Assembly: GCA_947359465.1 (NCBI GenBank) | Contig: OX375878.1 | Coordinates: 92,007,377-92,071,376, forward strand | Direction of reading: 5' to 3' | From: Metellina segmentata | Lineage: Eukaryota > Arthropoda > Arachnida > Araneae > Tetragnathidae | Length of the DNA: 64,000 nt | Part shown: in pieces, positions 1 through 10,368 of the stretch | Numbering within the stretch: the first letter of the stretch is position 1 | How the letters are laid out: each line of letters begins with the position of its first letter | The notes under the pieces: generated by a model | Databases searched by the model: none | Told to the model about the DNA's origin: nothing | The model's input: the letters and a program-made list of their open reading frames with translations, nothing else | Program-made: the position numbers and the translations under genes

Positions 1-223
1 AATAATAATTTATAAATGGTTGTATCCAATAACATCTATTTTGTTTCAAAATATGCTTTTTTGTACACTAAGTAAACGAAATAAACACGTTTTCTGCGAT
101 AGAATATTTGTCACAAATGGCGCGAAATGAGTTCTTGCGTCACTTCACGGTTATGTGGGCATAGTTGGACTTCGGTGCCGCAGCGGCGCCGCACGTTGAA
201 AAACCGGATGTGTGCACCGGACC
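1..223 (+). mobile_element. MITE family M1, copy 1 (cut by window edge)
   Basis: This is the end portion of a non-autonomous inverted-repeat element. The AT-rich body followed by a GC-rich terminus (GCACGTTGAAAAACCGGATG, then TGTGCACCGGACC) is repeated at 29142-29358 in the same orientation and at 33593-33850 inverted. The rest lies outside the window. The base after the terminus is TTA, which fits a TWA target duplication of the PIF/Harbinger type, but that assignment is an inference. It has no coding capacity. Confidence 0.75.
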
Positions 224-1108
224 TTAATAATATCGAATTTATGACTACAAAACAATTTTTTTTATTATTCTAGTGGTTCCATCATGACACAAAGCATTCA
301 TTATAACTGGCAAGTTTGCACAAACGAAAGTTTTTCGAAAACAATTCGAAAGTATAACGCGAAGAACTGCTAACAGGTACGGAAGGGGGAAGGAGCCTCA
401 GACGGAGCGAACTCTTTTGAAAAGATATTGTTCCATCCATACCTGTTGGAATTCTTTTCCTTTTCCCTGGAATTATGGCATGGCGGAATTCGGCAACCTC
501 ATCAGCAACGGAAAAGGGGGAACGGATGAGTTAGTTCCTTCCAATGTTTGAGAAATACTTTCACGTCTGTAAGTTTACTTTAAGTCGGATCGATACTTCC
601 ATACCTCGGCGGGTACGGGGCCTGGATGACGAGCCATCGCTTAAATCATGTTCATCGTTACTTCAACGACCCTCGGCTAACAAGACGGCGTTACTCAGTG
701 CTCATTAATTAAGAGGACGGGAGGGGTTATGCCGTAGTTGGATGGAAGGACGCGGAATTATGATGCCTCATTAAATCTCTTGTCGCCGGCATTTAATGCA
801 TTACACTCAGAGGCTCCGCTTGCTGTGCTTTTTTAAAATTTTCGCGTCGATATCTTATCAACACGCTTTGTCACTCTTATCTTTTGTTTGGAATTGTTTA
901 GATGAGTAATTTATTGTTTTTTATTGCACGATGGTGGGGTATGTGTCTCGGACTGAATTTTAATTACTTAACTGTTGCGACGAGAAACAAACTTCGTTTA
1001 ATTATCCTTGACAGTGGTTTTACACAAATTTATTTTTTCGCCTTTTGTGACGGAAGCATTTTTAAAGTGATATTTTTTAGGGTTTAAATTTTATTATAAT
1101 GCTGCATG
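224..1108. other. No gene seen; less AT-rich unique stretch
   Basis: No repeat or coding signature was recognised. About 360-800 is noticeably richer in G and C than its surroundings and is not repeated elsewhere in the window. The 61-codon frame at 902-1087 has no recognisable motif and is probably chance. A conserved non-coding element is possible but unsupported here. Confidence 0.4.
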
Positions 1109-1116
1109 ATGTAGGC

Positions 1117-1594
1117 CAGGGTTCCCAACCTTTTAATAATTGCGTACCACTTGAAATTTTTAGAAATTTTTGGCGTACCACCAGTCTTATATTTTTTTTA
1201 GGAACGTATATCTAATGTCAGAAAAGTGCCCAATGGCTTGTTTTATTTTAATTAAAATACTAAGAAAGCTTCATATTTTATGATTAATACACTTGTATTT
1301 CGTATTAATGATGTTTTAATAAAGAAAAAAAAAATAAAACGTCTGTTGAAAATTAATTTTAATTTTTACTCACAGGTCTAAAAACAAATAATTTTAAATA
1401 ATTAGTACAAACTAAGCAAACAAATTAATTTTTAGTGCGAAACTTGTTGTTTGTCTTTTGTTAAAATATCAATACCAGGAGCATTGGAGCTTTAACTTTG
1501 CACTCTTAAGTCCTTCGTAGAATATTTGGGTCGCTCGTATTATCCTTGCGTACCACCTGAAACGTTGCAGCGTACCACCGGTTGGGAATCCCTG
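1117..1594. mobile_element. hAT-type MITE with 8-bp target duplication
   Basis: The ends are CAGGGTTCCCAACC on the left and, read inward from the right, CAGGGATTCCCAAC. They are flanked by a perfect 8-bp direct repeat ATGTAGGC at 1109-1116 and 1595-1602. An 8-bp duplication with CAGGG-type termini is the hallmark of hAT transposons. The motif GCGTACCAC recurs just inside both ends (about 1142, 1174, 1549, 1571). The interior is AT-rich with no transposase, so it is a non-autonomous copy mobilised in trans. Confidence 0.92.
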
Positions 1595-1602
1595 ATGTAG
1601 GC

Positions 1603-2320
1603 AATGACGTACAAGTAATTCGTAGCTAATCCTGTCTTATAACCGAATAGTTAAGGCTCAGACATTCGGTTATGGATAAGTTGGCCATTTATTTTTTCTC
1701 TCAAAACGGATCCTGGGGACATCTACTAATTTTTAGGTAATAGTATGAGTATTCAAGAAAACGCATGTCTTTTGTATAGTTTTTATATATTCATTAAGGA
1801 AAAGAAAACAGGAATGAACACGTTAAAATAAATAATTTAAGTGGTCTTAAATTTCAGAAGAAGAAATTTGCTCAAGTATATTTGGTGTTCATTTTAAATT
1901 AGAATGAAATTCTTGGCAGGATTTCTTAACATTTACTTTTGTGTTTTATAAACTGGTACTTAGTTTATGTTAATATTAAAAGTGAACTTACATTTATGCA
2001 TTGTTGAAATGAAGATTTCGCGTACAAGAAATTTAAATTAACTATAATAACACACGTCGATGAAAACAACAACAACAACAACAACAATCAATCGTCAAGA
2101 AAGATGCACGAGCTGTCTACGCTCACTTTCAATCGAGAAGCGAGTTAGCAGGTTTCTGACTAGGGATGGGGGAAAATAACAATCTGTTCTTTTACACTGT
2201 GAATTCAAAAATTCTAGACGCCTAAAGTGATTACAAGTACTAAATTGAAACATCCAGTCCAATATCATCTCGTTTTCTTCTGTCAAAACAAGATAGAAAT
2301 AAAAGTCTTTCCGATCTATC
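1603..2320. other. No gene seen; contains a short (CAA)n tract
   Basis: AT-rich sequence without recognisable genes. A CAA trinucleotide microsatellite lies at about 2065-2087. The short frame at 2095-2286 on the minus strand has no recognised motif. Confidence 0.5.
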
Positions 2321-2640
2321 GCCGACCAACCGGTATAGAGGTTAAGGTGTTAGCCTCTAGATCGGAAGGTTCCTGGTTCGAATCCGGGTCCGGGCATGGA
2401 TGTTTGTAAACGTATGGCGTAGAGGCGGCTGCTGCACCTTAAATCTGTCGTGGCCGAAAGTCCTCAGGTTGGGTTGGTGTGGAAGTTTGGAGAGTGGGGT
2501 GCCAGCTCAGGCGCTGCTTCGTCATCTGATAGTGGTTCAAAATTGCGAGGTGTTGTCATCGGATCTTTCCCTTAAGGGATTGATTCCGGACCGTCGGCAA
2601 TACCCCGTTGTGTTGCTCTATTGCGATGTAAATTAAATTA
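2321..2640 (+). mobile_element. tRNA-headed SINE, family A, near full length
   Basis: The first 75 bases are tRNA-derived. They carry an A-box-like segment (TATAGAGGTTAAGG) and a perfect B box GGTTCGAATCC, the internal RNA polymerase III promoter. The body then matches the copy at 15642-15977 along its whole length, including GAGAGTGGGGTGCCAGCTCAG and TGTTGCTCTA. The 3' end runs into an A-rich stretch instead of the ATTACC repeats of the 15.6-kb copy. Frames at 2227-2636 are SINE sequence, not genes. Confidence 0.9.
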
Positions 2641-2684
2641 AAAAAAAAACTTTATCTGTAATTGTCTTGAAAGCCAATTACAAG

Positions 2685-3607
2685 TTACCCATGGTCAAAT
2701 GTTTTTTTTATTTTTTATAATAGATATATAACTAGTTGCTTAAATTTTTATGTTAGTCTACCGTAAAGCGGAACATGATAGCTAAACGTACTCTCGTAAA
2801 CTCCACAACATTTCAAATCGTGCGTGGAAAAGATTGCATCAATCGAAGTTCTGCCTCTCGTTGTCCAATATTTTGGATTTGTCTTTAGATCCAACCAATA
2901 GACTTCTCTCAACACTTCGCAGAATTCTTTCCCATCTTCAGTGCTCATGTTGATATTAAAGTGTCCAGCCAAGACTGATTTATACTCGTCACAATCTGTG
3001 CCCAATGCTTCTGAGATCGCTTCTAAAATGTCATCTGTACTCGAACCTGGCTTGGCATATAGTACGGCCAAACGAACATTGTTTTTTAAATAGACGACAA
3101 CAATGTGAACTCCCGTGTCATAATTTGGGAACTGTAGAGCTTCCTGTGTTTCAATATTATTCTTGGCGTAAATGGCAACACCGCTGTGCTTTCTCGTGCG
3201 ACTTTGGCTCGAATGAATCTCGATGCACAATTTAAAGTCTTGAAACTTGAAGCGATTGGTTGGAATCGTCCACGTTTCGGCCAACAATAGAAAATCGCTA
3301 TGCATGAAACTATGATCACAGGCAATGTCTTCATGATGCGCTTGGAGGGATTGGACGTTGTGATACATGAACTGATAGCTGTACTCGTAACTGAATACCG
3401 GAATGTGACTGGCTCGTGACAGTCTTGCCTTGCATTCCTACTACAATGCAACTGACTCCTACCAGTCTCGTTGCTCTTATAATGAGTTCTTTCCAGACTA
3501 GTAGACAACTACCGTTGTTTAGTATTCCTACATCTTTATATTTTTTTTCTTACACCGGACGACTTGAAAACCCTCTCCGAGAACAAAACCCATTTGACCA
3601 TGGGTAA
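2685..3607. repeat. 17-bp inverted repeat flanking the endonuclease frame
   Basis: TTACCCATGGTCAAATG at 2685-2701 is repeated as its exact reverse complement at 3591-3607. Weaker similarity continues on both sides (AATTAC/AATTGGTAATTT outside, T-rich inside). The pair encloses the endonuclease-like frame at 2748-3368. Helentron-type Helitrons are known to have short subterminal inverted repeats at both ends, which fits, but the terminal dinucleotides could not be fixed. Confidence 0.7.
2748..3368 (-). CDS. Endonuclease/exonuclease/phosphatase-domain fragment, probably Helentron-derived
   Basis: This 206-codon open frame reads like the APE-like endonuclease (EEP fold) found at the C terminus of Helentron proteins and in non-LTR retrotransposons. 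Visible landmarks are HNVQSL (residues 3-8), the metal-binding Glu in LLLAETW (E31), SGVAIY (62-67), LAGHFNIN (133-140), SIDAIFS (175-181) and SYHVPLYGRL (196-205). The family motif GDFN reads GHFN at 135-138, so a catalytic Asp is replaced by His and the enzyme is probably inactive. There is no Rep or helicase domain next to it. Similarity-like sequence (ending HIPVFSYEYSYQF) extends upstream of the first Met to in-frame stops near 3440, so the Met is probably internal. The choice of Helentron over a LINE source rests on the HNVQSL start and SYHxPLYGRL end and is moderate. Confidence 0.72.
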   Translation of the reverse strand: MYHNVQSLQAHHEDIACDHSFMHSDFLLLAETWTIPTNRFKFQDFKLCIEIHSSQSRTRKHSGVAIYAKNNIETQEALQFPNYDTGVHIVVVYLKNNVRLAVLYAKPGSSTDDILEAISEALGTDCDEYKSVLAGHFNINMSTEDGKEFCEVLREVYWLDLKTNPKYWTTRGRTSIDAIFSTHDLKCCGVYESTFSYHVPLYGRLT

Positions 3608-3857
3608 AAATTACCAATTCCCGATCTTCCCCTATAAAAAATCGTTGACCGCGAAAACAATGGCAATAATTTTTTGTGCTTACGATTTTTCGGAATTATC
3701 TACAGTAAGTATTTACCAAAAGATGAGGAACGTCGGATATTTTTATTTTATTTTTCACGCTTCGTTTTGAAATTGTTACCGCGGGTTGGTCACTTTCTGA
3801 AAACGGGACATTTCGGCGTCCCGAAGCTGTGCTTGGGGACAACGGGACAGTCTACCT
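3608..3857. other. Unassigned spacer, possible remnant of an inverted-repeat element
   Basis: No gene is seen. The sequence holds repeated GGGACA/TCCCG pieces. After removal of the MITE at 3858-4749 it would join to ACGAGACGGTCCCG and CCGTTCAAATGTATGGTCAC, suggesting the MITE landed in an older element that I cannot classify. Confidence 0.35.
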
Positions 3858-4749
3858 CAGGGGTGGCCAACCTTTTACATACCATGCGCCAATTTTTCTC
3901 ATATACCAGTTCAGATGCGCCATACAATTCAAGCACCTTTTTTATCTTACGTTCATGGTCCTGCCATATCCTTAGTAACTTTTTTAATAAAAGTATGTTT
4001 ATCGACATAATTAACATTTTAAAATCATTGAACTATATTGTATGTAAAACAATGTCTATTACATAGAATTCTTCAAATTTTAATCAGTCATTCGCGATCT
4101 CGTTTTCAATACCTTTATAACCAAGATGGCTTGCAAATATTTGGAAACAAGGCTTCTCCGTCAGAATAGGTTTTTTTTTTTTCCGCCAATGCTAAAGCGT
4201 ATTCTTTACGTAACTCCGACATAGAACAAGTTTAATTTTTCATTCTATGTTAGCCTGATGCTGTGTTTTATAGTGTTTATTAAGATCATGTCTTCTATTA
4301 TGTAAAAAGAGTAGTTTTACGAACAATGCAAAAAACGATTTTCCTGATGGACTTGCTTTAAATAACTCATTTTCTGTTCGTTAAATTCACTTTTTCTCTC
4401 ATACTTTTTGCGCTTCTTTTGCACATTTTTTTTTTTTTGCACTGTGATAAATAACAGTAATGTAAGGAAAAAAAAAACATTAAATAGTACACAAAATCTT
4501 GAAAAAGAACAAACCGATCACAAGTACGTCGTATCACACAGAATATAAATTGCAAACTCAAAAAATTGCGACGAAATGAGGAGTAAGACAGCTCTATGAA
4601 TTGAACTGAGAGTACTATGGTGTTGAAAATATGAAGATATTTTCAGTTATCTACTTCAAAAGAATAAGGAGGCACAATAATGCAATACGCCACTAGTAAT
4701 CATCCAATGCGCCAAGCTTGGCGCATGCGCCACAGGTTGGCCACCCCTG
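3858..4749. mobile_element. hAT-type MITE (CAGGGGTGGCCAACC ends)
   Basis: The left end CAGGGGTGGCCAACC is matched by GGTTGGCCACCCCTG at the right, a terminus shared by many hAT elements. The flanks carry CTACCT at 3852-3857 and 4751-4756. The 8-bp duplication reads GTCTACCT on the left and G-CTACCT on the right, consistent with one lost base. Next to the right end lies a perfect palindrome, GCGCCAAGCTTGGCGC. The interior is AT-rich with no transposase. Confidence 0.88.
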
Positions 4750-4842
4750 GCTACCTAAAAACGAGACGGTCCCGTTCAAATGTATGGTCACATTAGTTAT
4801 GGAGGCTCTGGATTTGAATTCCTGTTTCCACTTTATGCCGTT

Positions 4843-5118
4843 GGGACACGGTAGCCCGGTTGGAAGAGTAGCTGATTAGAAACCAGAGGGTTGTGAGTTT
4901 GACACTCGATGCAAAGACCGTTGTATACGTGGGGGTTGATGTTCGCTACATTTTCCGTGGTCTCGAATGTCATCACGTTGGTATGGTGTGGATGTGTGGA
5001 GAGTGAGGTGGTGGCCGTGTTTCACAATTGCGGGATGTTGTCCTTTATTCCCCTTCTGGATTGATCCCGGACGGTCGCCATTAGCCCGTTGTGTTGCTCC
5101 AGTGCGACGTTAATTCAA
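4843..5118 (+). mobile_element. SINE, family B
   Basis: The tRNA-like head GGTAGCCCGGTTGGAAGAG (A-box region) is followed by a degraded B box (GTTTGACACTC). The tail TGATCCCGGACGGTCGCC and GTTGTGTTGCTCCAGTGCGA is shared with the family B copies at 23.5 and 51.3 kb and is related to family A. The 3' end is ACGTTAATTCAA. Confidence 0.82.
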
Positions 5119-6846
5119 CCCTCACCACATGCTGTAGGCCAGGTTGTTATCCCCTGTGAGATTTAAATGCAAATTTAATAAAAATGTGTATGAGATATAT
5201 AAGTGGATTTCAATATATCCACGATCATTTTGCGTCAAGTAGTCATAATTGGGAGCTGTGTGTTTTATATACGAAATGTATATATAGACACATTTATTGT
5301 GTATGGTAAACAATTGTAATCACTCGTGATGCAGTTTGCTTAAAAGTACATATGGTTACAAGTACACATAAGATCAGAAATGAAGTGGTTCTTGTGAGAT
5401 ACGTATTTCTGCATACAGATTGTTGCATTGCAATTATAATTTGTATTACAGAATTCATAGACGCTCTGTTTTGTGCTCAGATATATTTATATTGACCATG
5501 CAATTTAAACAATCTCATACCATCTGGTATTCTACGTTTCTTTTCCTACCTCAGTAATTTACAGTTGACATCTATTTAGTGATCTGTATTTAGTACTGAA
5601 CACCACTGTATTGGTTTTTCACGAATGTAATAGAAACGTCACTGTACGTCCTTCGTGCCAACATTTAGAAACTGTTTAAATATCAGTAATTTTTTTGATA
5701 TATATTTTTTTTATTTCGAGAAGTATTTGAGGGTCAATGCAAAAACAATGTTTCATGTATTATTCGGTTTTACAACATATCTCACCCCCTTGATTGACTA
5801 CTCAAAAAATACTAATTTTGCAGGAGTGAGAAGAAACGAATTCTAATTTGTTTCCTTTTTTCCATAAGTGGAATCTGTTTTCTCTGTTAAGTTATCTGCA
5901 ATGTTCGGTTTTCTATTTTTCACATGTTCAATGGTCCTTTCTCGTAGCATTCCTATTTCAGTGCATTATCATGCGATCAACTTTTCTACCATACAAAGTG
6001 TAGTGTATATTCGGGATCGTGCTATGGCATCGTAAACTGTCGTTATCGTCTATCGATAGCGCATTTCATCGATCAGCCGTCTGGCTTTCCCATTTCAGAT
6101 TCACATTATACAGATATATGTCACTGGTAATGAGACCGATAACGGCGAAAAGGAATTGTGCTGACGAGATGATCCTACTATGGACGCAATGCTGTTATCC
6201 ATTTTGTGCGTATGGATGAAAGTGGATGTATGCTAGAAGGTTGGTTTGATGCTTTACATTCTTTGGTTAAACGATGCTTACAATTTTAAGCCCACTTCAA
6301 GAAAACGAGGCGAGACGGTACTAAAAATATCTACATATATATTTCGATATTTTGTGTGGCACAGAAATCGGCCTCATTTGTATATTAACGAGTGGCAACA
6401 AAAGGATACGTAATGTAAAAACAACCGTTGCTAATTTTTACGATTCATTTAAATGTACTTGTTTGAACCATGGCGCTCTAAAATTCTGTTTAAAAGATAC
6501 CTGGAAGGAAGCTCGCCTCTCTAATGAAATTCTTCAGCCGTCTGTTGACAGAAAACAATGAGGAATCTAGAAGATAGGAATCAGAACAGAGAAGAAAATG
6601 TAAGCGAATGAGAATATAAGTTAATTTGTAGTAAATCCGAATCGTCTTTCAAAGGAATGTAATGCAATTGAAGTGGACGCCATGAAACAAATTGTTGTAA
6701 TATACTGAGACATGATAGTTTTTGCCAGACACTGAATTAGAAACAAGAATTAGCTACAGTAAAAAGAACATGAAATGCTGTTTTGTATATTCGACTTTTT
6801 ATTCCATTTGGAAGTATGAAATGTGTATATCAATAATTATATATAC
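5119..6846. other. No gene seen
   Basis: AT-rich sequence of 1.7 kb with several short frames (5655-5846, 6019-6219, 6352-6561), none with a recognisable domain. No tandem or inverted repeat was noticed. Confidence 0.5.
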
Positions 6847-7111
6847 ATTACTAGCCACCGCGTGGCCAACATGACGTTGCCCGTGATTGTTCTTTTCGTG
6901 GGGTCTGGTGTGACCACTGCTTGCTAATGGTCGTCAACCCTAGGTGATTGCTACGCATCGCCATTTGGTTTGACTGAAGTCCCTCCATCTTGAATAAAGG
7001 GCACAACTAAATTTTAAAGGTCCAAACCTTTTATTTAGGATTAAAATGAGTTAATTACAGTTAATTTACAAGTTTTGAAATAAACGATAACATATCGCTC
7101 GAGAGTAGCAA

Positions 7112-7144
7112 CAGAGACAGGCAACATTTTGTCGCCTGTCTCTG
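7112..7144. repeat. Perfect 11-bp stem-loop
   Basis: CAGAGACAGGC at 7112-7122 pairs exactly with GCCTGTCTCTG at 7134-7144 across an 11-base loop. It sits at the outer border of the nested element at 7145-8328, and GACAGAGACA motifs recur at its other end near 8187-8245. Confidence 0.85.
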
Positions 7145-8328
7145 TTCACACCAGCAGCGACAGCAATTTCTTTGCGCATGCGCATAACCTTTTTCGAAAG
7201 CAAAACATTTTATTTCTGATTCTGCAAGATGGCTGACAGATCGCGCCTCTCCGCCTTTAATAAAACTCCTTTTATTCTTGTTGGATGAGCTTAGCGGCCT
7301 TTATCTCCGGTAGTACAATTTTGGTGGAGTGACTTAATTCTAAAATAGAATGCCCAGAATTTAAAAATAGTAGAAATAAAATAAAATAAGTTTTTTTGGA
7401 ATTAAATAAGTAGCTATGAAGTGGTAATAAAAGTTTAAAAAGTAGTATTGCATCAGTAAACAGATTGCCGGTCGCGGGAGCTTGCGTGGTCACCTTCCCA
7501 AGTACTGACCGCGACTGGAGGTGCTTAAAAATATTGACCCATATTTGGGACGTTGCTGTGTTGACTGTTCTAGCTTATTGCTGGTACAAAGTGAATAGTT
7601 AAAAAGTAGTTGGTTTTTGGCAAGGATAAGTAGTGCTGAGAGCTACTTTATAATGTCTCTTCAAAGAGGGGTTAGATTTTAATCAGCTATCTGCATTAAA
7701 TATCGTGGTTTATTTTTTTCGAAAGTTTAGCGATATGGGTTTTAATGGAGGTAATTCTAAGAACGTGTCTTATAATTTCTGTTTTTCGTTGGAACCATCT
7801 TGCTTTGGAGATGGTTCGGTGTGTAGAAGTTTGAAGGATTTCAAGTGAATTTATGTTTTTGTTATTAGTAGATCTCCAAATTTGGCATGTGTATTTGATT
7901 ACTGGTTTGAGATAGCTTAGGTACACGAGTATTTTGTTTTCAATAGTCATTGGCGAATTCCGAGCAATTAGGTTGAAAAGTTAACGTTTTACGTCTCGGA
8001 ATTTATGGATAACGTTTTTTTTTTTGTGTTCTGATTCCACGTGAGTCTTCTGTCTAGGATAATACCTAGGTATTTAGCTTCCTGAGCCCATGGGATTTCG
8101 ATATTATTAATTTTTAGCTTGCTGGGTGAAAAACATCAACCGAAACCGGATTGGGCTTTATTCTGATTGACTGTCATCACGGCGACAGAGACAAAAGTTG
8201 AACTTCCTCCAAGACTTGAAAGCGCAGCGACAGAGACAGAGACAAACCAGGAGAAACAAAATTTGTTTGTAATACGCATGCGCAAAGCGAAGAGAGATGT
8301 TTTTGTCTCTGTCGACGTTGGTGTGAAG
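7145..8328. mobile_element. Nested inverted-repeat element
   Basis: TTCACACC followed about 30 bp later by CTTTGCGCATGCG (7145-7182) is mirrored by CGCATGCGCAAAG followed by GGTGTGAA (8275-8327). Both ends contain several GACAGAGACA-like motifs, which may be transposase-binding repeats. It lies inside HT1 and itself contains the Jockey-like fragment. No target duplication was identified, so the exact borders are approximate. Confidence 0.55.
7696..8133 (-). pseudogene. Jockey-type non-LTR reverse transcriptase, C-terminal fragment
   Basis: In minus-strand order, the first part (about 8133-8021) reads KYLGIILDRRLTWNQN, the conserved segment near the end of the RT domain. After a frame disruption, the second part (7950-7696) reads LVYLSYLKPVIKYTCQIW followed by LEILQTSTHRTISKARWF. 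These match the order of conserved blocks in the region after the catalytic YADD box of Jockey-clade LINEs. The catalytic domain, endonuclease and ORF1 are absent. It is a dead fragment carried inside a DNA element. Confidence 0.8.
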
Positions 8329-8543
8329 CCACCGTAAGAGACGCTTCTATCTACGCTTCAACTCTTCTTCTGACCCCTCACATTCCTTTCAACCCCTCTC
8401 GTCTTAGGGGAGAAAACGTCCCGCTCCAACTTGGAGGTTGACGGCGTGACGTCGTCTTATTCGATCGCCATCTGAAACTTACAGTTTGCTTCGCAAACCA
8501 ACACCACAGGTAACGCCATGGTGGCCTCAAAGTGGCTAGTAAT

Positions 8544-9183
8544 AAAAAAAGCCAATAAATTAATTAAAAAGTATTTCAGATTAAAATTTTAAAATCGAAT
8601 CTGAAAACATTAATAAGAAAAAACAATAATTTTAACAATGAGTCCCAGCTCCACCCGACACGATACGGGTTACAATTAAAAAATAATTTTTTAAATAAAA
8701 TCACATTTAAGGTATCCATATGGTGTAAAATTTTCCGCAGATTTCAAATCCGTTGAAGTTTTCTCTATTTTTAACGATCTCGAAGATGGAAAACCTCAAA
8801 TAGTCTGCTCGTGAAAAAGTTGAAATCACTAGTAAGAAAGTTATACTGATCGACAACGTAAATTAAAACACTCTAGAATCAGAAATCTGCTAAGAAAAAA
8901 AAATTACCCCCCCCCTAACTTGTCATGGTTCCAAAGGCAGGACCTTTCTTCAATGTGACGCAGCTTCGTAACTGACTTCATAACTTGGAACAGTTCCAAA
9001 GTTCGAAAAAACGCAAAATCCTCTGCTTTCTTCATTCGAGGAGGTATGACGTCAGATTCGCGCAAAGAACGGAAGGGGAAAAACTAATAAATTAATTAAA
9101 AATGTTCTAGATTAAATTTTAAAATTAGGTCTGGACACGAAATTCGTAAAAAAACGGTGTGCGTGCCAAATTTCATTATTGTA
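8544..9183. repeat. Dispersed repeat R2 and first part of repeat R1 copy 1
   Basis: 8690-9010 (AGATTTCAAATCCGTTGAA and CTTGTCATGGTTCCAAAG among its markers) matches 45400-45670 in inverse orientation, and in part 43739-43812 and 43884-43968. 9085-9183 is the left part of a repeat whose second copy is at about 10205-10368; 8551-8630 is a third, more diverged piece. No coding sequence was recognised. Confidence 0.65.
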
Positions 9184-9964
9184 TGATGGTTGGTCGGAAA
9201 GTAATGAACGTTTGAGCATGCGCACCACTATAACAGTGGCAGGTGCACCGGCCTAGGTCAACCAGTTTTAGGGACTCGTCTATTAGCTGTTTACTGAATT
9301 ACATTTCATTGTAACGGTAATTGTTGTTTCGGTAAGCAAAAAAATTGTCCAAGAAAATCGAGCGTGTCGCTAAATATGAAATTAGCTGTGATCTGATTTC
9401 TAAACGCAAAAAATGTGCGACCAAGCGAAATTTATCATAAAATCGAAGAAATGTATGGTGATGTGATGGATGATTCATATGTGCGTTGTCGATGCCGAAG
9501 TTTAATGAGGGAAGAGAGAACGTCCATGATGAGCGATGTGGCCGACCAAGTGTCATTACGGATGAGCTTAAGTCTGTCGACGAATTCATCAAACAGGATC
9601 GGCGTGTGGCTTCGGATGAAATTCATGATAAATTTTCACATGTGTCTTGCACTGTCATTTACGAAGTGGTAACAGGTCACCTCAAATTCAGAAAAAATTT
9701 GTGCAAGGTGAGTGCTACGCATGCTCAATGACGACCCCATACGCTCAAAGATGTTACTACTTATCTGAATGGACTGGCGGCAGAGGAGTATAACGCTGGT
9801 ATTCAAAAGCTCGTCACAAGATACGACAAATGTTTAAATTTGCAAGGGGACTATGTAGAAAAGTAATATAAGGTATAAAAATGTAAAATACAAATTGTTG
9901 TTGAAAAATTTTAATTGGTCTGTATTTTATTTAAAAACGTTTGTTACTTTCTGAACGTCGCTCG
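9184..9964 (+). mobile_element. Internally deleted mariner element
   Basis: The ends are imperfect inverted repeats sharing GAAAGTAA and AACGTTT. They are flanked by TA at 9182-9183 and 9965-9966, the Tc1/mariner target duplication. The uninterrupted relative at 10205-10368 shows the empty site (ATTATTGTAAGTGC), which fixes the borders independently of the inverted repeats. At 781 bp it is well short of the usual ~1.3 kb. Confidence 0.9.
9415..9866 (+). pseudogene. mariner transposase, frameshifted and missing its catalytic core
   Basis: N-terminal DNA-binding sequence is readable in two frames: RPSEIYHKIEEMYGD from 9418, then KFNEGRENVHDE and GRPSVITDELKS from 9498. It continues as IYEVVTGHLKFRKN. 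After 9731 the frame jumps to the conserved mariner C terminus (DVTTYLNGLAAEEYNAGIQK, then RYDKCLNLQGDYVEK, stop at 9864). The DDD catalytic region is absent, so most of the centre is deleted. The protein would bind inverted repeats at best and cannot transpose. Confidence 0.9.
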
Positions 9965-9966
9965 TA

Positions 9967-10368
9967 GTGCCATAAATTGATCAGGACACGGCATACATAC
10001 ACACAGAAAAACACTTAACGATCTAGGAGATAGTAATAAATAGATAAAATAGCTAATAGGAGATAAAATAGCTACATAACTCCAGTTAAAACTTTTTATT
10101 TAATTTGTTTTGTTCTTCGGCTAAAAGCGTTGCTCGGAAAATCAAACGGAAACACGGAAAAAATTAATTTAGTATCTGTCATATCTTTTGGTCTTGCCAT
10201 TCAAAAGAAAACACTAATAATTAAATTCCATTGAATTAATTTAAAACTGTTCTAGATTGAATTTTAAAATAAATGCTTCGCACACAAATTGAAAAAAATT
10301 CGGACTACATGTGTGCCAAATCACATTATTGTAAGTGCAATAGATTCGTCATGACACTGCGTACACAT
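9967..10368. repeat. Repeat R1: end of copy 1 and start of copy 2
   Basis: Copy 1 resumes at 9967 (GTGCCATAAATTGATCAGG) and continues to about 10016 (AAAACACTT). Copy 2 begins about 10205, matches copy 1 up to its insertion point (CATTATTGTA) and then GTGCAATAGATTCGTCATGA, as far as 10368 where the LTR begins. It finishes with ACAAACACTT at about 11300. No coding capacity was recognised. Confidence 0.75.

Larger units (their letters stand above)
6847..8543. mobile_element. Hairpin-ended element HT1 with ATTACTAG inverted termini
   Basis: The two ends are inverted copies: ATTACTAGCCAC at 6847-6858 and GTGGCTAGTAAT at 8532-8543, with 31 of the first 39 positions matching. Read outward, the left end finishes with a small stem (CCAC GCG GTGG) abutting CTAG-T. 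Internal hairpin motifs resemble those at 61.3 kb: GATTGCTACGCATC and TTTGGTTTG at 6946-6970, and GTTTGCTTCGCAAAC at 8487-8501. No transposase of its own is seen. It encloses another inverted-repeat element and a reverse transcriptase fragment. The superfamily is unknown. Hairpin plus CTAG-T recalls a Helitron 3' end, but having it at both ends inverted is not Helitron-like. Confidence 0.6.

Noticed and set aside
2321..2396. Possible tRNA gene
   Set aside because: It is continuous with the SINE A body, and the same head-body unit occurs at 15.6 kb with target duplications.
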